A stretch of DNA of 48,973 nt from a virus. A program made the translations under genes and the position numbers. Shown here piece by piece: positions 1 to 11,000 of the stretch. The stretch is from the IMG/VR virus record IMGVR_UViG_3300036668_000329, positions 1 through 48,973 of that record; one strand, given 5' to 3'. How positions within the stretch are numbered: the first letter of the stretch is position 1; each line of letters starts with the position of its first letter. Below the pieces are notes generated by a model that saw only the letters and a list, made by a program, of their open reading frames with translations, was not told the DNA's origin and searched no databases.

Positions 1-1460
1 TGTTGAAGTCTTTTCACTCCGGGGTACGAACGATCAAATGCGTCTACCACGGACTTCATTTGCTCCTCAGGTACTCCTGCTGTGACTGCCATTTTTGCTA
101 CACCTGCTCCGTAGAGCTTGCCGTAGATTACACCTTTGACTAACTGTCTACGAGGGTCACTTTTTTGCGCCGTTGGGTCTTGATAGAGGTCCCTCAAAAT
201 AGATGTAAAAGCATCACCACCTGTAGCATCAGCTTCATGGAACAATCTAATAAGTTGATCGTCTTGACTCATAGACGCGGTTAATCGAAACTCTACTTGG
301 TCAAGGTCAGAGGCAATAATAACGTGGTCTTCGTCCCTAGGAATAAATGCTCTACGAACGGTTGCCTCTCCTGCAGGAAGAGTTTGAAGGGCCGGATCAG
401 TAATGGACATCCTTCCAGTCCTCGCGCCAAGAGTCCTTACGGACGGGTGGAGAAGACCGTTAACCTCTTTGTCAATAAAGTTTTGAAAATACGTCGATGC
501 AAGTTTGTCAGCCTTGCGTTGAGCAAGTACTACTTCTGCTAACTCTCGTACCTCTTGGTTACCTTCAATAACCAATTTTTTCATCTGATCTGCGTTGGCA
601 GATTTCTGACCTAAAGGAGTAAATTCGGTAATAATCCCGCCAAGACTGTCAATAAGACGAGTCAGTTGCGCGTTACTAGATATTTTTATATCGTACTTGT
701 TAAAAGCCCACAGTTTAGCTTTTTCTGTGTAATCAATAAGTTCATCATGTTTCTTCTGCGAGTACTCTAAGTCTACGCGAGCACCATTAATCTCCATGCG
801 AGTGACAATTTTTCTTGTCTGCATTTCAATCTCATAGGGCATGTAGTATGGCTGACCGGGACCGCATTTCTCGTAGAACTGTTCCCACACTCGCATGGTA
901 ATAACAGGGTCTAGCGCGCCATAAGCCCAATATGGTTCAAAGTTGACAGGAACGGTTCCCCATGTCCAACCGTTTTTAGCAAGTGAAGAACTTAATGTGT
1001 CTTGCAAGTTTGCGCTATGCGCATCTACGTATTGACTCGCCAATCTTTTGAGTGCACCTGAGCCGAGAGGATCAATAAGGTGAGCCATAATCATTGTGTC
1101 ATGCGCTCTATGCCACGGTATATCCCATTGGGATTTGATAGCAAACCATCGGGCCTCAAAAGCAATATTATGACAAACAATAGGACCATCAAATTTAGTC
1201 ATTGCTTCGTAAAACACACCAGACCAAGTATCCCAAGGGATGGCCCAGCCTTGCATACCGTCGCCTATCTGAACTAGACGAATGTCTCCGTGCCAAGGGG
1301 ACAGAGCGTCCATTTTAGGATTGCCCTCAAGTTCCCCAGTCTCTATATCAAGTCCGACAGCGTTGTGTGGTCGGCGTTCGCTTAGCCAATCAATAAATTC
1401 TGCTGCTTTTTGGGAGTTGTCTACCAAATGTAATTGAACATCCGAGAGTCCATTAGTCAT
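1..1460 (-). CDS. polA: DNA polymerase I (family A), 3' part cut by window edge
   Basis: Phage replicative or repair DNA polymerase; the first 486 residues are visible and the C-terminal part, including motif C, lies beyond position 1. The N-terminus is directly a DEDD 3'-5' exonuclease domain (D38 and E40 in GLDIETG; exo II reads HNIAFEARW with Glu where Asp is usual; exo III is YGALD), so there is no 5'-3' exonuclease domain. Polymerase motif A appears as DLDQVEFR near residue 384 (family consensus DYSQIELR) and the motif B helix as RRQLVKGVIYGKLYG near 441-455. The ATG at 1460 follows the virion cluster on the same strand, a common place for polA in actinophages. The call is secure; whether proofreading is active is open because of the Glu substitution. 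Confidence 0.95.
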   Translation of the reverse strand, partial: MTNGLSDVQLHLVDNSQKAAEFIDWLSERRPHNAVGLDIETGELEGNPKMDALSPWHGDIRLVQIGDGMQGWAIPWDTWSGVFYEAMTKFDGPIVCHNIAFEARWFAIKSQWDIPWHRAHDTMIMAHLIDPLGSGALKRLASQYVDAHSANLQDTLSSSLAKNGWTWGTVPVNFEPYWAYGALDPVITMRVWEQFYEKCGPGQPYYMPYEIEMQTRKIVTRMEINGARVDLEYSQKKHDELIDYTEKAKLWAFNKYDIKISSNAQLTRLIDSLGGIITEFTPLGQKSANADQMKKLVIEGNQEVRELAEVVLAQRKADKLASTYFQNFIDKEVNGLLHPSVRTLGARTGRMSITDPALQTLPAGEATVRRAFIPRDEDHVIIASDLDQVEFRLTASMSQDDQLIRLFHEADATGGDAFTSILRDLYQDPTAQKSDPRRQLVKGVIYGKLYGAGVAKMAVTAGVPEEQMKSVVDAFDRSYPGVKRLQ

Positions 1461-1498
1461 TTTTATCCAATCGTCATTAGTGTTTCATCGTAGCAAAT

Positions 1499-1969
1499 CT
1501 ATGGAATCATTTCAACACGATATACCATTTCTACTTTTGAATCAATATTAGAAGCTTCTTCTAACAGCCTTTGAGCAACATTTGTCAAATATCGAGCACC
1601 GCCATTGTCGTACTTATATAAAGCCTCTAAGACAGCAGACGGATCTTCCGACACCTGAGCCCAGTTTCTATACTTTTCAGGAAAGATTATAGGGAGCTCC
1701 ATAGAAGGCTTGCACTCTTGACAAGGAATAGCATCCTCACTAAGTAATTCAGTTGAACCTTCAATTAATTTATATCTTTCGACGAGCGGGCATGAGGCGC
1801 AGTGGTATACCAAAGAAACTCCAACTCGAGAAAGAACATATGAACCGTTCTCTGTAATATAAAGAGAAAACTCAATCCATCGAGTAGATCCTTTTCTCCA
1901 TGAAGAGGAGTGGCCGAGCATTTTCCCGCTAAACTTTAGTGTTCGTGATCCATCTTTTACCTCATACAT
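1499..1969 (-). CDS. hypothetical protein with paired CxxC motifs
   Basis: A 156-aa protein of unknown function between the tail genes and polA. Two Cys pairs (HCASC and PCQEC, about 35 residues apart) look like a zinc-ribbon knuckle pair, suggesting a metal-stabilised fold; this is inference. I chose the ATG at 1969 because GGAGA sits five bases before it; an in-frame ATG at 1981 has no such site. The chosen start overlaps the upstream stop by 8 nt, suggesting translational coupling. It could be a small tail-associated or early replication protein; the sequence does not decide. Confidence 0.7.
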   Translation of the reverse strand: MYEVKDGSRTLKFSGKMLGHSSSWRKGSTRWIEFSLYITENGSYVLSRVGVSLVYHCASCPLVERYKLIEGSTELLSEDAIPCQECKPSMELPIIFPEKYRNWAQVSEDPSAVLEALYKYDNGGARYLTNVAQRLLEEASNIDSKVEMVYRVEMIP

Positions 1970-2375
1970 TACTGTCTCCATTGTCGTTATGTACGTCTGT
2001 CAAATTATCGTCTTCTTCTAGAAGCTTAGCGTCTTCCTCTTCTTTTTTAATTTTATTTTTTACAGATATTAAAGTAAGAATAGCCCACCATTCTACTAAC
2101 TGAGATATTGCATCCTGAACAGCACCCCATCCTAGAAGAGGCCAACCTTCTGGGGACCCACTATTTGGGTCTACTAAAGCAGTAGTGGCTACTTTATCTT
2201 TAATAAAGGATATTAAGTTGTCTAGATGATCTTGTATTTCTTCTGTAGGTACTGTTGCATCAGCGGTTTTTTCTGCCTGAGGAACAGGGATCATCATGGC
2301 TACTCCGGTAGAAGTTTCAGAGATTTTTAATAGCTGAGGTAGCTCTCCTGTGCTCCATATTGCTTTATAATTCAT
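1962..2375 (-). CDS. hypothetical protein, acidic tail
   Basis: A 137-aa protein of no family I recognise. The N-terminal part is mixed, a Trp-rich stretch (WPLLGWG, then LVEWWAILTLI) lies near residues 80-105, and the last 30 residues are Lys/Glu then Asp-rich. Its start overlaps the fibre gene stop by 11 nt and its stop overlaps the next gene, so it belongs to the tail-fibre operon. Placement directly after a fibre gene suggests a fibre-assembly or adhesin accessory role; this is inference from position only. Confidence 0.65.
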   Translation of the reverse strand: MNYKAIWSTGELPQLLKISETSTGVAMMIPVPQAEKTADATVPTEEIQDHLDNLISFIKDKVATTALVDPNSGSPEGWPLLGWGAVQDAISQLVEWWAILTLISVKNKIKKEEEDAKLLEEDDNLTDVHNDNGDSNV

Positions 2376-3663
2376 TATCTAAATCTCCTGTTTTTAGTTT
2401 CTCTATCTCTTCTCTAAGAGAGTCTATCTGTTTTTGCTGCTGTTTAATCATGGACAGAGCAACCGCGCTAAGTTGAATATACGGTACTCCTGAAGGAGCA
2501 TTATTCTCATCGTAAAGAACAAACTCTGTTAGACCTGCTTCGTGTAGTTCTTCTGCAATAAATCCATACTGCCACTCGCTAGGATTACTAAGGTGCTTAT
2601 ACGCTTCTTTAAACTTAAACCTTTTTAAAGATATATTATCCAGAGTCTTTAAAGATATTTCGTATGGTTCTATTTCTTCTTTCAGATACTTGCTGGAACT
2701 ACCGTGCGTATGTCCTACAGAGGCATATTGACTGTGGCCGTGACCTGCGGTAGCATAGCTACCTGCTGGAGCATAGTTACTGTGAGTATGACCTGAGCTG
2801 GCAACTGAATTAAAGTTTACACTTAAACTAAGAGAACTACCAGATCCTCCCCCACTAAGCCCTATGCCCGCTGAAACTGTTTGAACAGGGGTAAAACTTA
2901 GTTTTCCGGTGGAGACTGATCCATTTGCTATTTTTGATGTCGTTACGGCTCCGTTTTGTATTTTTGAGGTGCTTACAGAGCCATTATCTAGTTCATTTTC
3001 TCCCACAGCATTGAGAGAAATCTTAGACCTACTTGCAGCTCCTGGCGCTAACTTTGCGTTAGTTACGGCTGACGTATCTATATTATTTGCTCGAACTTGT
3101 CCTTGACCTATATTATCTGTACTAACTTGACCTGCACCAATTTTTTCTGTGGTCACTGCTGCAAAAGCAAGTTTTGGTGTTGTAATTTGACCGTCAAGAA
3201 TTTTTGACGTTGTGACAGCTCCACTTCCAATTTTTGAATTTACTACTGCTTCATTACTAATTTTTTCAGTTGTAACTGCTCCATTTGCAATTTTTTCAGT
3301 TGTAACTGCTCCATTTGCAATTTTTTCAGTTGTAACTGCTAGATCTTGTATATTATTTGTAGCAACAGAATCGTTGGTAAGATTACTATTTGCTACAGAG
3401 TCTGTAGCTAGACTATCGTTTGTCACAGAGTTTGACGAAATATTTCTATTAGTAATTGCATCATCATCAATAATTTCATTTTTTACACCATTATCTGCAA
3501 GTTGATCTGTAGACACAACCTTTGGTTGAAAATTTAATCTTTGCAGTACCTGAGAGGCAAGTTTGTATTTAATTGGTTGAGACTCGACATACCTCATTCT
3601 TCTCTGTAAATCTGTTAAATTTCCAGTAAGACTTTCTCTTTTGGCTCTTCTTCTAGTTGCCAT
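2365..3663 (-). CDS. tail fibre with decapeptide repeats, HxH motifs and S74 chaperone domain
   Basis: A 432-aa receptor-binding fibre. Residues about 60-255 are a chain of short repeats of the form NGAVTTEKIA or NGSVSTSKIQ, the pattern of trimeric fibre shafts. Residues about 285-325 carry three HxH motifs (GHTH, GHGH, GHTH), which in the T4 long tail fibre tip coordinate metal ions. The last about 105 residues resemble a Peptidase_S74 intramolecular chaperone: SSKYLKEEI at its start (Ser/Lys of the self-cleavage site), then YGFIAEEL, a GVPYIQLSAVAL helix and a C-terminal coiled coil. That domain trimerises the fibre and is normally cut off after folding. It overlaps both neighbours by 11 nt. 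Confidence 0.88.
   Translation of the reverse strand: MATRRRAKRESLTGNLTDLQRRMRYVESQPIKYKLASQVLQRLNFQPKVVSTDQLADNGVKNEIIDDDAITNRNISSNSVTNDSLATDSVANSNLTNDSVATNNIQDLAVTTEKIANGAVTTEKIANGAVTTEKISNEAVVNSKIGSGAVTTSKILDGQITTPKLAFAAVTTEKIGAGQVSTDNIGQGQVRANNIDTSAVTNAKLAPGAASRSKISLNAVGENELDNGSVSTSKIQNGAVTTSKIANGSVSTGKLSFTPVQTVSAGIGLSGGGSGSSLSLSVNFNSVASSGHTHSNYAPAGSYATAGHGHSQYASVGHTHGSSSKYLKEEIEPYEISLKTLDNISLKRFKFKEAYKHLSNPSEWQYGFIAEELHEAGLTEFVLYDENNAPSGVPYIQLSAVALSMIKQQQKQIDSLREEIEKLKTGDLDNEL
3261..3340. repeat. 30-bp in-frame tandem repeat in fibre gene
   Basis: Two perfect consecutive 30-bp units (3261-3290, 3291-3320) and a third partial unit encode one ten-residue shaft repeat each. The units are identical at the DNA level, unlike the diverged repeats around them, so this expansion is recent and its copy number may vary in the population. 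Confidence 0.9.
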
Positions 3664-5674
3664 TAGCTATATCTACTTTCCAGTCAGGAATTAAAGTTAG
3701 ATCTACAACTTCAGGAAAATTAGGAGTGTCTGGAACAGAAACTTTGTATCTTTCGATTCTTCTCACAATAATGTCATCTCTAGGCTCTTGATCATTTGCA
3801 AGTCTACTTCTAACAAACTCATCATTAATTAATACAGAGCACCAATCTCCTGGAAAATACGACCCAACTACAGGATCAATAGTCCCGTTCACTGTAAGTT
3901 TAAACTCTCCAATTGGTGGTCTAGATTCGTAAAGATAGTCTGTAGCATAATTGTACAAAGCAAATTCATCGGAAACATCGTTAAGAATTTCAAGTTGATC
4001 TAGAAGAGGCCAGTCTCTACCATTTTTATTAGAGAGAAGATCTTTTGCCGCCGCCGCTGCGTATGGTTTGCTTGCTTCTGTCCCTAAATCAGGGATATTT
4101 CCTTGAACAAAAAATCTAGTAGCTGATTCTTCTGCAGATTCTTGAACAGAGAACGTAGATATGTTACCGGGATACTCAAAAACTAATAAATGAGCACCTA
4201 ATGAGGTTACAGGGTAGATTCCTCCTTCAGGAGGAGCTTCTGCAGGTTCAGAACTTGTTATAACAAATGTTCTAGTAAAAGATGCTGTATCAAAATCGTA
4301 TCCGCAATCTATTCTATATTCAAAGCCATCAATATTTGTAGAATACTGTTCAAGTATTTCTCCTGCAGTTCTGCCTTCAAAACCTCTAATAAATTGCGTA
4401 TCTTGGTACAGTCCACTTTTTTCGTTAGTGCTAAATTCTATACCTAAGTCTGAGTTATTTGTATAGCTTCCGTAGTCTCCATAAACAAATCTACTGCCAA
4501 AAGCTGCAGTCCCTCCGTTTGCAGGAGAGTCTCCTACGGGAAGAATTCCACCTGTTAAATATGTAAATTGATTAGAATTTAAAACTGTATTTATTGTAAA
4601 TCTTCCGTTAAAAATAGCATCAAGCTCTCCAGTAAAAAAGCCATCTACTTGATCTAAGTAGACAACTTGACCAGGAGATGCATCATGAGGAACGTCTGTT
4701 GTTATTGTAGCCGTACTTGGGTTTGGAAATATATTTCCTGTAAGAGATTTTCTTGCAACGTTTAAGATTCTAATCCCAGATAGAGATGATCTAGCTACGT
4801 TAGGACCCAACAATATGTATGTAATTGTGTTAGCGTCTGGGACGCTGTCAATTACATACAGCCCATCAAGCCCTGATCCCACCTCTAAAACTTCTATTTC
4901 TTGTCCTAAAATAGCATCATGAGGTCTAGAAGTTCTCAGTGTGACTATTCCATTATTTCTTTCTTTAAATATTACAGAACTTTGAAGTTCTTTTGCTGGT
5001 TTAATTTCTTCATTTACAAAGTTTAAACCAGAAAGATCTGAAGACACTTGTTGAACAATATCTCTACAAAAATCATAAGTATCCACTAAAAGTCTACAAG
5101 CTCCTGCATTATTCTGCGTAACAGGAATATTTGCTGCAGTGGATGAGGAAGTAAAAGAAGTAGCTGAAGGCACAGAAGACACTGTGTGCGGACCATCTAC
5201 GGCGGGATTAGTGTAGGTAATACCTACTCTATCTCCAACAGAAAATCCATGAGGCTCTTCTGTATTAATAGTAGCAAACCCATTAGAAACAGAATACGAG
5301 ACAAGTCCAATATATTCAGAACCGTAAATAAGAGTTTGCCAAATATTTCTATGATAGAAGTAGCTAATAAATTCTGCTCCATTTACAGATAAAGATTTAT
5401 CAGATACTTGGTACGATCTAGACCAAATTATTCCCCCCCAAATTACAACATTGTTTCTTACAATATATAGACCTGACCTACCAGGCATCGTAGCTTCATA
5501 TAAATCTAACCCTTTAGTTTCAGGAATAAATGCAATTGTTCCTGAAAAAGATCCTGCTCTTCTATTAGCTCTCTCGAAAGAAACACTTTTAAAGGGAACC
5601 TCTGAAATTACTTCATTTGTCATAAGATCTGTAAGAAAGTACCTGTATACAACAGACTGCTCATACATTGCCAT
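3653..5674 (-). CDS. minor tail / tail-tip protein with beta-sandwich-like modules
   Basis: A 673-aa structural protein, third after the tape measure, where siphophages encode the tail-tip hub or tail-associated protein. The N-terminus (about 1-130) and the C-terminal half resemble a hub-like tail protein in layout, but I see no catalytic motif. Three copies of a module of about 50 residues lie near 130-190, 235-300 and 310-385; each has a PHG/PHD turn, a VGD- or GQ-type loop and an 'NGxxTIxxVxxxxxFTY' strand pair. The same module occurs in the neighbouring 792-aa protein and the major tail protein. Overlap with the fibre gene is 11 nt. Confidence 0.75.
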   Translation of the reverse strand: MAMYEQSVVYRYFLTDLMTNEVISEVPFKSVSFERANRRAGSFSGTIAFIPETKGLDLYEATMPGRSGLYIVRNNVVIWGGIIWSRSYQVSDKSLSVNGAEFISYFYHRNIWQTLIYGSEYIGLVSYSVSNGFATINTEEPHGFSVGDRVGITYTNPAVDGPHTVSSVPSATSFTSSSTAANIPVTQNNAGACRLLVDTYDFCRDIVQQVSSDLSGLNFVNEEIKPAKELQSSVIFKERNNGIVTLRTSRPHDAILGQEIEVLEVGSGLDGLYVIDSVPDANTITYILLGPNVARSSLSGIRILNVARKSLTGNIFPNPSTATITTDVPHDASPGQVVYLDQVDGFFTGELDAIFNGRFTINTVLNSNQFTYLTGGILPVGDSPANGGTAAFGSRFVYGDYGSYTNNSDLGIEFSTNEKSGLYQDTQFIRGFEGRTAGEILEQYSTNIDGFEYRIDCGYDFDTASFTRTFVITSSEPAEAPPEGGIYPVTSLGAHLLVFEYPGNISTFSVQESAEESATRFFVQGNIPDLGTEASKPYAAAAAKDLLSNKNGRDWPLLDQLEILNDVSDEFALYNYATDYLYESRPPIGEFKLTVNGTIDPVVGSYFPGDWCSVLINDEFVRSRLANDQEPRDDIIVRRIERYKVSVPDTPNFPEVVDLTLIPDWKVDIANGN

Positions 5675-5712
5675 GTAAATATGTCCTTATCATCTATTGT
5701 TTTATGTATATT

Positions 5713-8091
5713 CTAACTCAACCAGCCAGGTCTGTAATACACTTTTAAAAGAGCCTTACTTTCCAAAGTTCCGTTATCCTCAAATGTAATTTCATTCTCT
5801 CCTGGAGCTAGTTGAATAAAATCAGCTAAAACATCTATACTACCTCTTGCTCCAACTGTATCGCCATTAAATGCTACTTCTCTATCTTGAGTCTCTATCT
5901 CCAAAATATCAGCGTCTCTTCCAACAACCCCCTCAAGAACACCAGGAGTAAAAGGAATTTCAACTTTTTTTACAATAACTCCAGAAGAGATTGTTCTAGG
6001 GAAATTATCAGCGACAGATGCTGTACCAGAAATAGCAGTAAACGGTAGTGACCCTGAGACTGTAGACAACCCTTCAGTATTTTTAGCAGGTATAGTTGAG
6101 TTAAACTCAGCAAAAGCATTCACTGCATCAGCTAATTCTAAAAATGCTATATTTACAGATTGTTTACTGTAAGTTAGAGTATTAGTTCCTGGAGTGCTTG
6201 TAATTGTATATGTTCCATTAAATACAGGATTATCCATATCAGAAATAGACACTGACTCTCCAACAAAAGCACCATGAGGATTTTTTGTATTGATTGTAAT
6301 TATATTCCCTTGAAGAGATCTTGAACCTATTTTTCTAGATTGAATATGCATATTTCCAGCAATAATTTGCGTACTGTCGATATCAGACCCAGAGTTGGCG
6401 TAAGTAAATGTAACATTACTTGGTGTACCTGTAGTTGTAAATGTTCCATTAAAGCTGGAGTCAACATCAAAAATAGAAACTTTTTCTCCTAATATAACTC
6501 CATTTGCTTCAGAAGTTGTTATAGCTGCAGAGTTAGAAAATCTATATTTTATTGCTGCGTTTTTTTGAGTTGATCTACTTTTTATATAAGTAAACACTGT
6601 TGGAGAAACTATAGAATTTATTGTATATAGCCCGTTGTATATAGAGTCTATGTTATCTATCTGAACTCTTTCACTAACTACGTATCCATGTGGAGAATCT
6701 GTCACCACATTTACAAGACTTCTACCAGGGCTTCCAGGAAGTATTTCCATAGATATTTGAACAATAGACTTAGCATTTGTTCTAGTTGCAGAGTAAGAAA
6801 ATTGATTTGCATTTAATATTCCAAGTACTGAGTAAGTTCCATTGTAATTTATATTTACATTTTGAACAGTGACTGTGTCTCCCACGACAAACTGATGAGC
6901 AGCACTTGTAGTTATTGTAGCTATATTAGAGACTAAAGTTGCGCCTGTTATAACTTGAGCGGGAACTCTAGTTTTAGCATATGAAACTTTTTTACTAGTA
7001 GGTTTGCTAGTTATAGTGTACGTGCCGTTAAATAGAGTGTCTACGTCAAATACAGAAATAGAATCTCCAATAGATAAGTCATTATCTTCAACGGTTTCAA
7101 GTATAGCTAAACTAGAAGATAATTCTTTATAAGTTATTTCATATATTTTTGAGCTTAGTGGGATTTTTTTATAGGTAAGTGTCGTGTCAGTAGGTATAGT
7201 TTCTATAACATAGTCTCCATTAAAATTCTCATCTACTCCAGAAATAAATATTTGATCTCCAATAATAAGATTATGAGGAGTTTTTGTAGTGAGCTGAGCG
7301 ATGTCTGTAAAAGAGTTATCATCAAATGTAAGCTGTTTATTTTCTACTCTAGTAGAAGTAGTTCCCTTTAAACTAGTTGTGATTATAACTAATTCATTAG
7401 TTTTAGTATTAAAAATTGAAGCTGGTCCAACAAGGGGGCCAACAACTTCTAAAAGAACAGGTACAGAGTAGTTACCAACATTTAAAACAGTTCCTGATCC
7501 GCTTCCAGAAGAATTTACATCTCTTCCTGAAATTTCTTCAACAAAGTACCCTTCTGGGTCAGCTTCATTCCATTCGTACTTTATAGGGTCAGGAGCTCTA
7601 AGAGGTATAGAAAAATCGGCTCTACCTCTTGCAGACACTGTTTTTATCTCTACTTTACCTACAAGACGAACCCACGAAGCTCTTACTGGTCCTGATCCTG
7701 TTTTTAGCCAAGCACCCCTATAAACAAGATTAGAAGCTTCTACTAACCTATCTCTAGCGGCTTCTAACATAGAAGGTTCTGGTACTAAAATAGACCCTTG
7801 AATAGTTAAAGATCTAGAGGCGTATCTACCTTGAACATCGTATGATCCATCACCATATCCTCTAGGAATATCATTTACTTCGGCAGTAGGATTGTCCCAC
7901 CAATTTTCTATGTCTGTAATAACCCATGTAATACCGTTAAAATCTATAGTGTTAAATATAAAATCACCTAGAATTATATTTCCTTCAAGCTTCATACCAG
8001 TTAGGTGTGGCTCTGGGAGTGCCTTTAGAGACTTTCTAGTTACAGTAAATTCTTTATTTTGATATTGAATCTCTTCTGGTGTAAGTGTCAT
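5713..8091 (-). CDS. distal tail (Dit-like) protein with six repeated modules
   Basis: A 792-aa baseplate protein directly after the tape measure gene, the usual Dit position. Residues about 40-185 look like a Dit N-terminal barrel: NGITWVITDIENWW, GRYASRSLTIQGSI, then LRAPDPIKYEW. The C-terminus (LAPGENEITF ... VYYRPGWLS) has the closing strands seen in phage distal tail proteins. Between them six copies of a module of about 50 residues are inserted, ending in strands like NGTYTITSTPGTNTLTYSK; ordinary Dit proteins lack such a long insertion. The start is coupled to the tape measure stop (TAATG) with a perfect AGGAGG upstream. Confidence 0.82.
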   Translation of the reverse strand: MTLTPEEIQYQNKEFTVTRKSLKALPEPHLTGMKLEGNIILGDFIFNTIDFNGITWVITDIENWWDNPTAEVNDIPRGYGDGSYDVQGRYASRSLTIQGSILVPEPSMLEAARDRLVEASNLVYRGAWLKTGSGPVRASWVRLVGKVEIKTVSARGRADFSIPLRAPDPIKYEWNEADPEGYFVEEISGRDVNSSGSGSGTVLNVGNYSVPVLLEVVGPLVGPASIFNTKTNELVIITTSLKGTTSTRVENKQLTFDDNSFTDIAQLTTKTPHNLIIGDQIFISGVDENFNGDYVIETIPTDTTLTYKKIPLSSKIYEITYKELSSSLAILETVEDNDLSIGDSISVFDVDTLFNGTYTITSKPTSKKVSYAKTRVPAQVITGATLVSNIATITTSAAHQFVVGDTVTVQNVNINYNGTYSVLGILNANQFSYSATRTNAKSIVQISMEILPGSPGRSLVNVVTDSPHGYVVSERVQIDNIDSIYNGLYTINSIVSPTVFTYIKSRSTQKNAAIKYRFSNSAAITTSEANGVILGEKVSIFDVDSSFNGTFTTTGTPSNVTFTYANSGSDIDSTQIIAGNMHIQSRKIGSRSLQGNIITINTKNPHGAFVGESVSISDMDNPVFNGTYTITSTPGTNTLTYSKQSVNIAFLELADAVNAFAEFNSTIPAKNTEGLSTVSGSLPFTAISGTASVADNFPRTISSGVIVKKVEIPFTPGVLEGVVGRDADILEIETQDREVAFNGDTVGARGSIDVLADFIQLAPGENEITFEDNGTLESKALLKVYYRPGWLS

Positions 8092-11000
8092 TACACACCT
8101 CCTCTTCGCATTTCAAATGCAAGTTTACGGGAAACCATGTCAGCAATCTCTGTCTCATTCATACCTGGAGATGGGTATACATTAACTGTCACACCACCAC
8201 CAAAACCGGGGGGTAGTGGTCCGTTACCTGGAGTTTTGTTGAGAGGAACGATAGCTTCTGGGCCAGCTTCACCAATAAGAGCAATTGTAGGTCTATTTAC
8301 AATACCTCCAGTAGCTCCAGCTGCCTCTACTTCTGATCCAGAAAAATTTACATCTCTTATAAATCTTTTAACATCAATTACTACATCAAATTTTTTCCTA
8401 TTAAGTTTTATCTTTATGTTTACATCTCGTCCTAATGCTTTTGCAAAAGTATTCATAGTAGTCATTACTGTGCTGCCTGGTCCCATAGCTGCAGCTATGT
8501 CAGTTCTAACACCATCCAATATTCCTTTAGCATTTTCAATACCTGTACTAAAGAAAGCAGTGTATCCCTTTGCAGCTAAGTCAGCTGCTAACTTGTCTAG
8601 CTCTCCTTGCATACTCTTATCAGTTTCAAGGACTGATGTCCCTGCATCAAGCAACGCTTGAGCAAGCTGAGTTCCACCCTCAACGCCTCTAGCAATAACA
8701 GAAGACACAGTATCTTGGGAGTACCCGGCATCAATGAGTTCATTTACTTTTGCTGCAAAAGTTCTTGTTTTATTAAGCTGTTCATCTAATACTTGCTGTA
8801 AAGTTTTACCTTCTTCCTTAGCTCTATTAGAAGCACTTTCAATATCTACACCGCCCATTAGAGCCGATTTTATAGATGTAGCAAAAGATGCTGCTCCATC
8901 TTGTAACTCTTGAAGCTGCGCTTCTGCTGCTTGCAGAGCAGTCACTAAATCTTCTTGCAGAGTTACAGATATATTTTCAAGATCAGCTATAAGCCTAGAT
9001 CTTTTTTTGTCTCCCCCAACTCCTCCTGCTAAATCTTGATTAAATTTTTCAGCCTTTGCTGAGGCTTCGGCAAGAGCCAGCGCAACATACCTTACAGGGT
9101 CTGTAATATCTTTTATATTAATTTTGGGAGGTTCTAAAGCTTCTGTAAGAGTTTCTTTAAAGTTTTTAGCAGTGTCCCCTATCATTTGAAGATCACCAAC
9201 AAAAATATCTATTATTCCCTTTATTCTATCGCCCAATTGAAGTAATTTTTTACTGCCATTTTCAGTTAATTTGTCGATAATTTTTGTAAAACTGTCTACA
9301 ACTTTTTGTCCACGATCTGTAATACCATTAGCAAAACCTTCAGCAGTCCATCTACCTAGCTTAGCCATTTCTTTTGAGGGAGACTCAATGCCTAAAACTT
9401 CTGCTACGCCAAGCTCAGCGCCTTTACCTAAATACCTTCCAGCCATTTTAGCTTGGTTGTATCGTTCTCTAAGTCCTGCAACAAACCCGTCTCCGGAATC
9501 TCTACCAAGTTCTTTCATATTATCTACTGCGTCTTGGCCAGCGTTTACAACTTCATCAAATACTCCTGCAGCTTCCTCAGGAGTTGCTTTGAATTTACCT
9601 AAAAATTTGTCAAGATCTTCATCGTTAAGACCCGCATCTACAAGTTTTGTACGGAATTTTTGAATTCCGATTCCCCAAGCGACTGCCTGTTCTTCAGGAC
9701 TTCCCCCCACAGTTTGTACCTTAGCTGCTATATCGGTAAGACCTGTCATAATAAGATCTTTATTATTTTTAACGCTTGTGCCGTTAATTTCAATTGTTTT
9801 ATCTAGATCTTTATACCATTTTTTAAGTTTGTCATTAGCTCTGACTGCGTTCATTGCATCGTCAAGAAACCCAAAAGCACTTTCAAGAGCCTTAGTCTGA
9901 CCCGTTAGTCGCTCTTGAGCAAGTTCATTGCTGTAGTATGCTTGTTCTTGTTCTGTAAGGGTGTCTATATTAATGTTATAAAGATCTGTTAACTCTTTAA
10001 CACTGAGGGCAAGATCCCCTTGACTTTCCATTAAAAGTTTTGTAGCTTCTGCTGCAGCTTTACTTTGGTCAACTGCGTCTCTAGTTGCATTATTTGAATC
10101 CATAAGAGATAGTTGAGCAGCCCTTATTACTCGACGTTTATCGCCGAGAGCGTTAATTTCTGCATGTATTTGTTTTTGATGCTCTTGACTACCTGCGCCT
10201 ACCAGAGAAAGAACATGTATTTGATCACCAAGACTCGTTTTAGTAGCCAATAAAGAAGCTTGCAGATCTTCATAAGCCTGACCTCCCTCGGACACCAACT
10301 TAGTTATTTCTGTCATAGAAAATCCGGTTGCTTCAACTAGGTTTCTAAGATCTCCCTCGTCCGGGAGAGCCTCAGCAAGATTCATAGCAACTAATTCTCT
10401 AGTTGCAGCAGTGACAGCTCCTGTGACTGAATCTAAAGTCTCTTTAAACGTTTTAGTTCTTTCATTAGCCTCATTTATTCGCATATAAAAAAATACTACA
10501 GCAGCAGCTAAAGCCGTAAATGCAACCATATAAGGATTAGATAAACTAAAAGCCATCATAGCAGCCCTAAGTTTTCCTACTGCACCAGTAGCTACCGTAG
10601 CTTTAAATGCAACAACATCAAAAGAAAGTCCTAAAGCTTTCAGTGCCAATGTAATTGTATTTATAGCAATTCCTGCTAGAGCTTTTCCAAAAAAGATAAA
10701 CAATTTTGTGACTAGTCTTATTGCAGCAGCTACAGCAAACAAAGGACCAACAATAGCAAATATTGCTTTAAAAACGTCACTCTGAAAAACTTTAACAAGA
10801 GCGTCTGCCATAGTATTTAGTGCGGAAAAAAAAGATTGTAGTGCTTGTTGATCGCTAAATGCTTCCATAATAGCTACAGTTTTTACAACTAAATCTCCTA
10901 GTACCGGACCCGCGCTATTGAAATTCATTATTATATTTTCAATTGCAGGTATAGCTTCTCTAAGTTTTTCTATAAATAATGTAGTATTTGGGTCTGCCCC

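Noticed and set aside
8059-8661. 200-codon plus-strand open frame inside the tape measure gene
   Set aside because: Low-complexity Ser/Pro/Ala shadow of the tape measure reading frame, no ribosome site, and full overlap with a well-supported gene.
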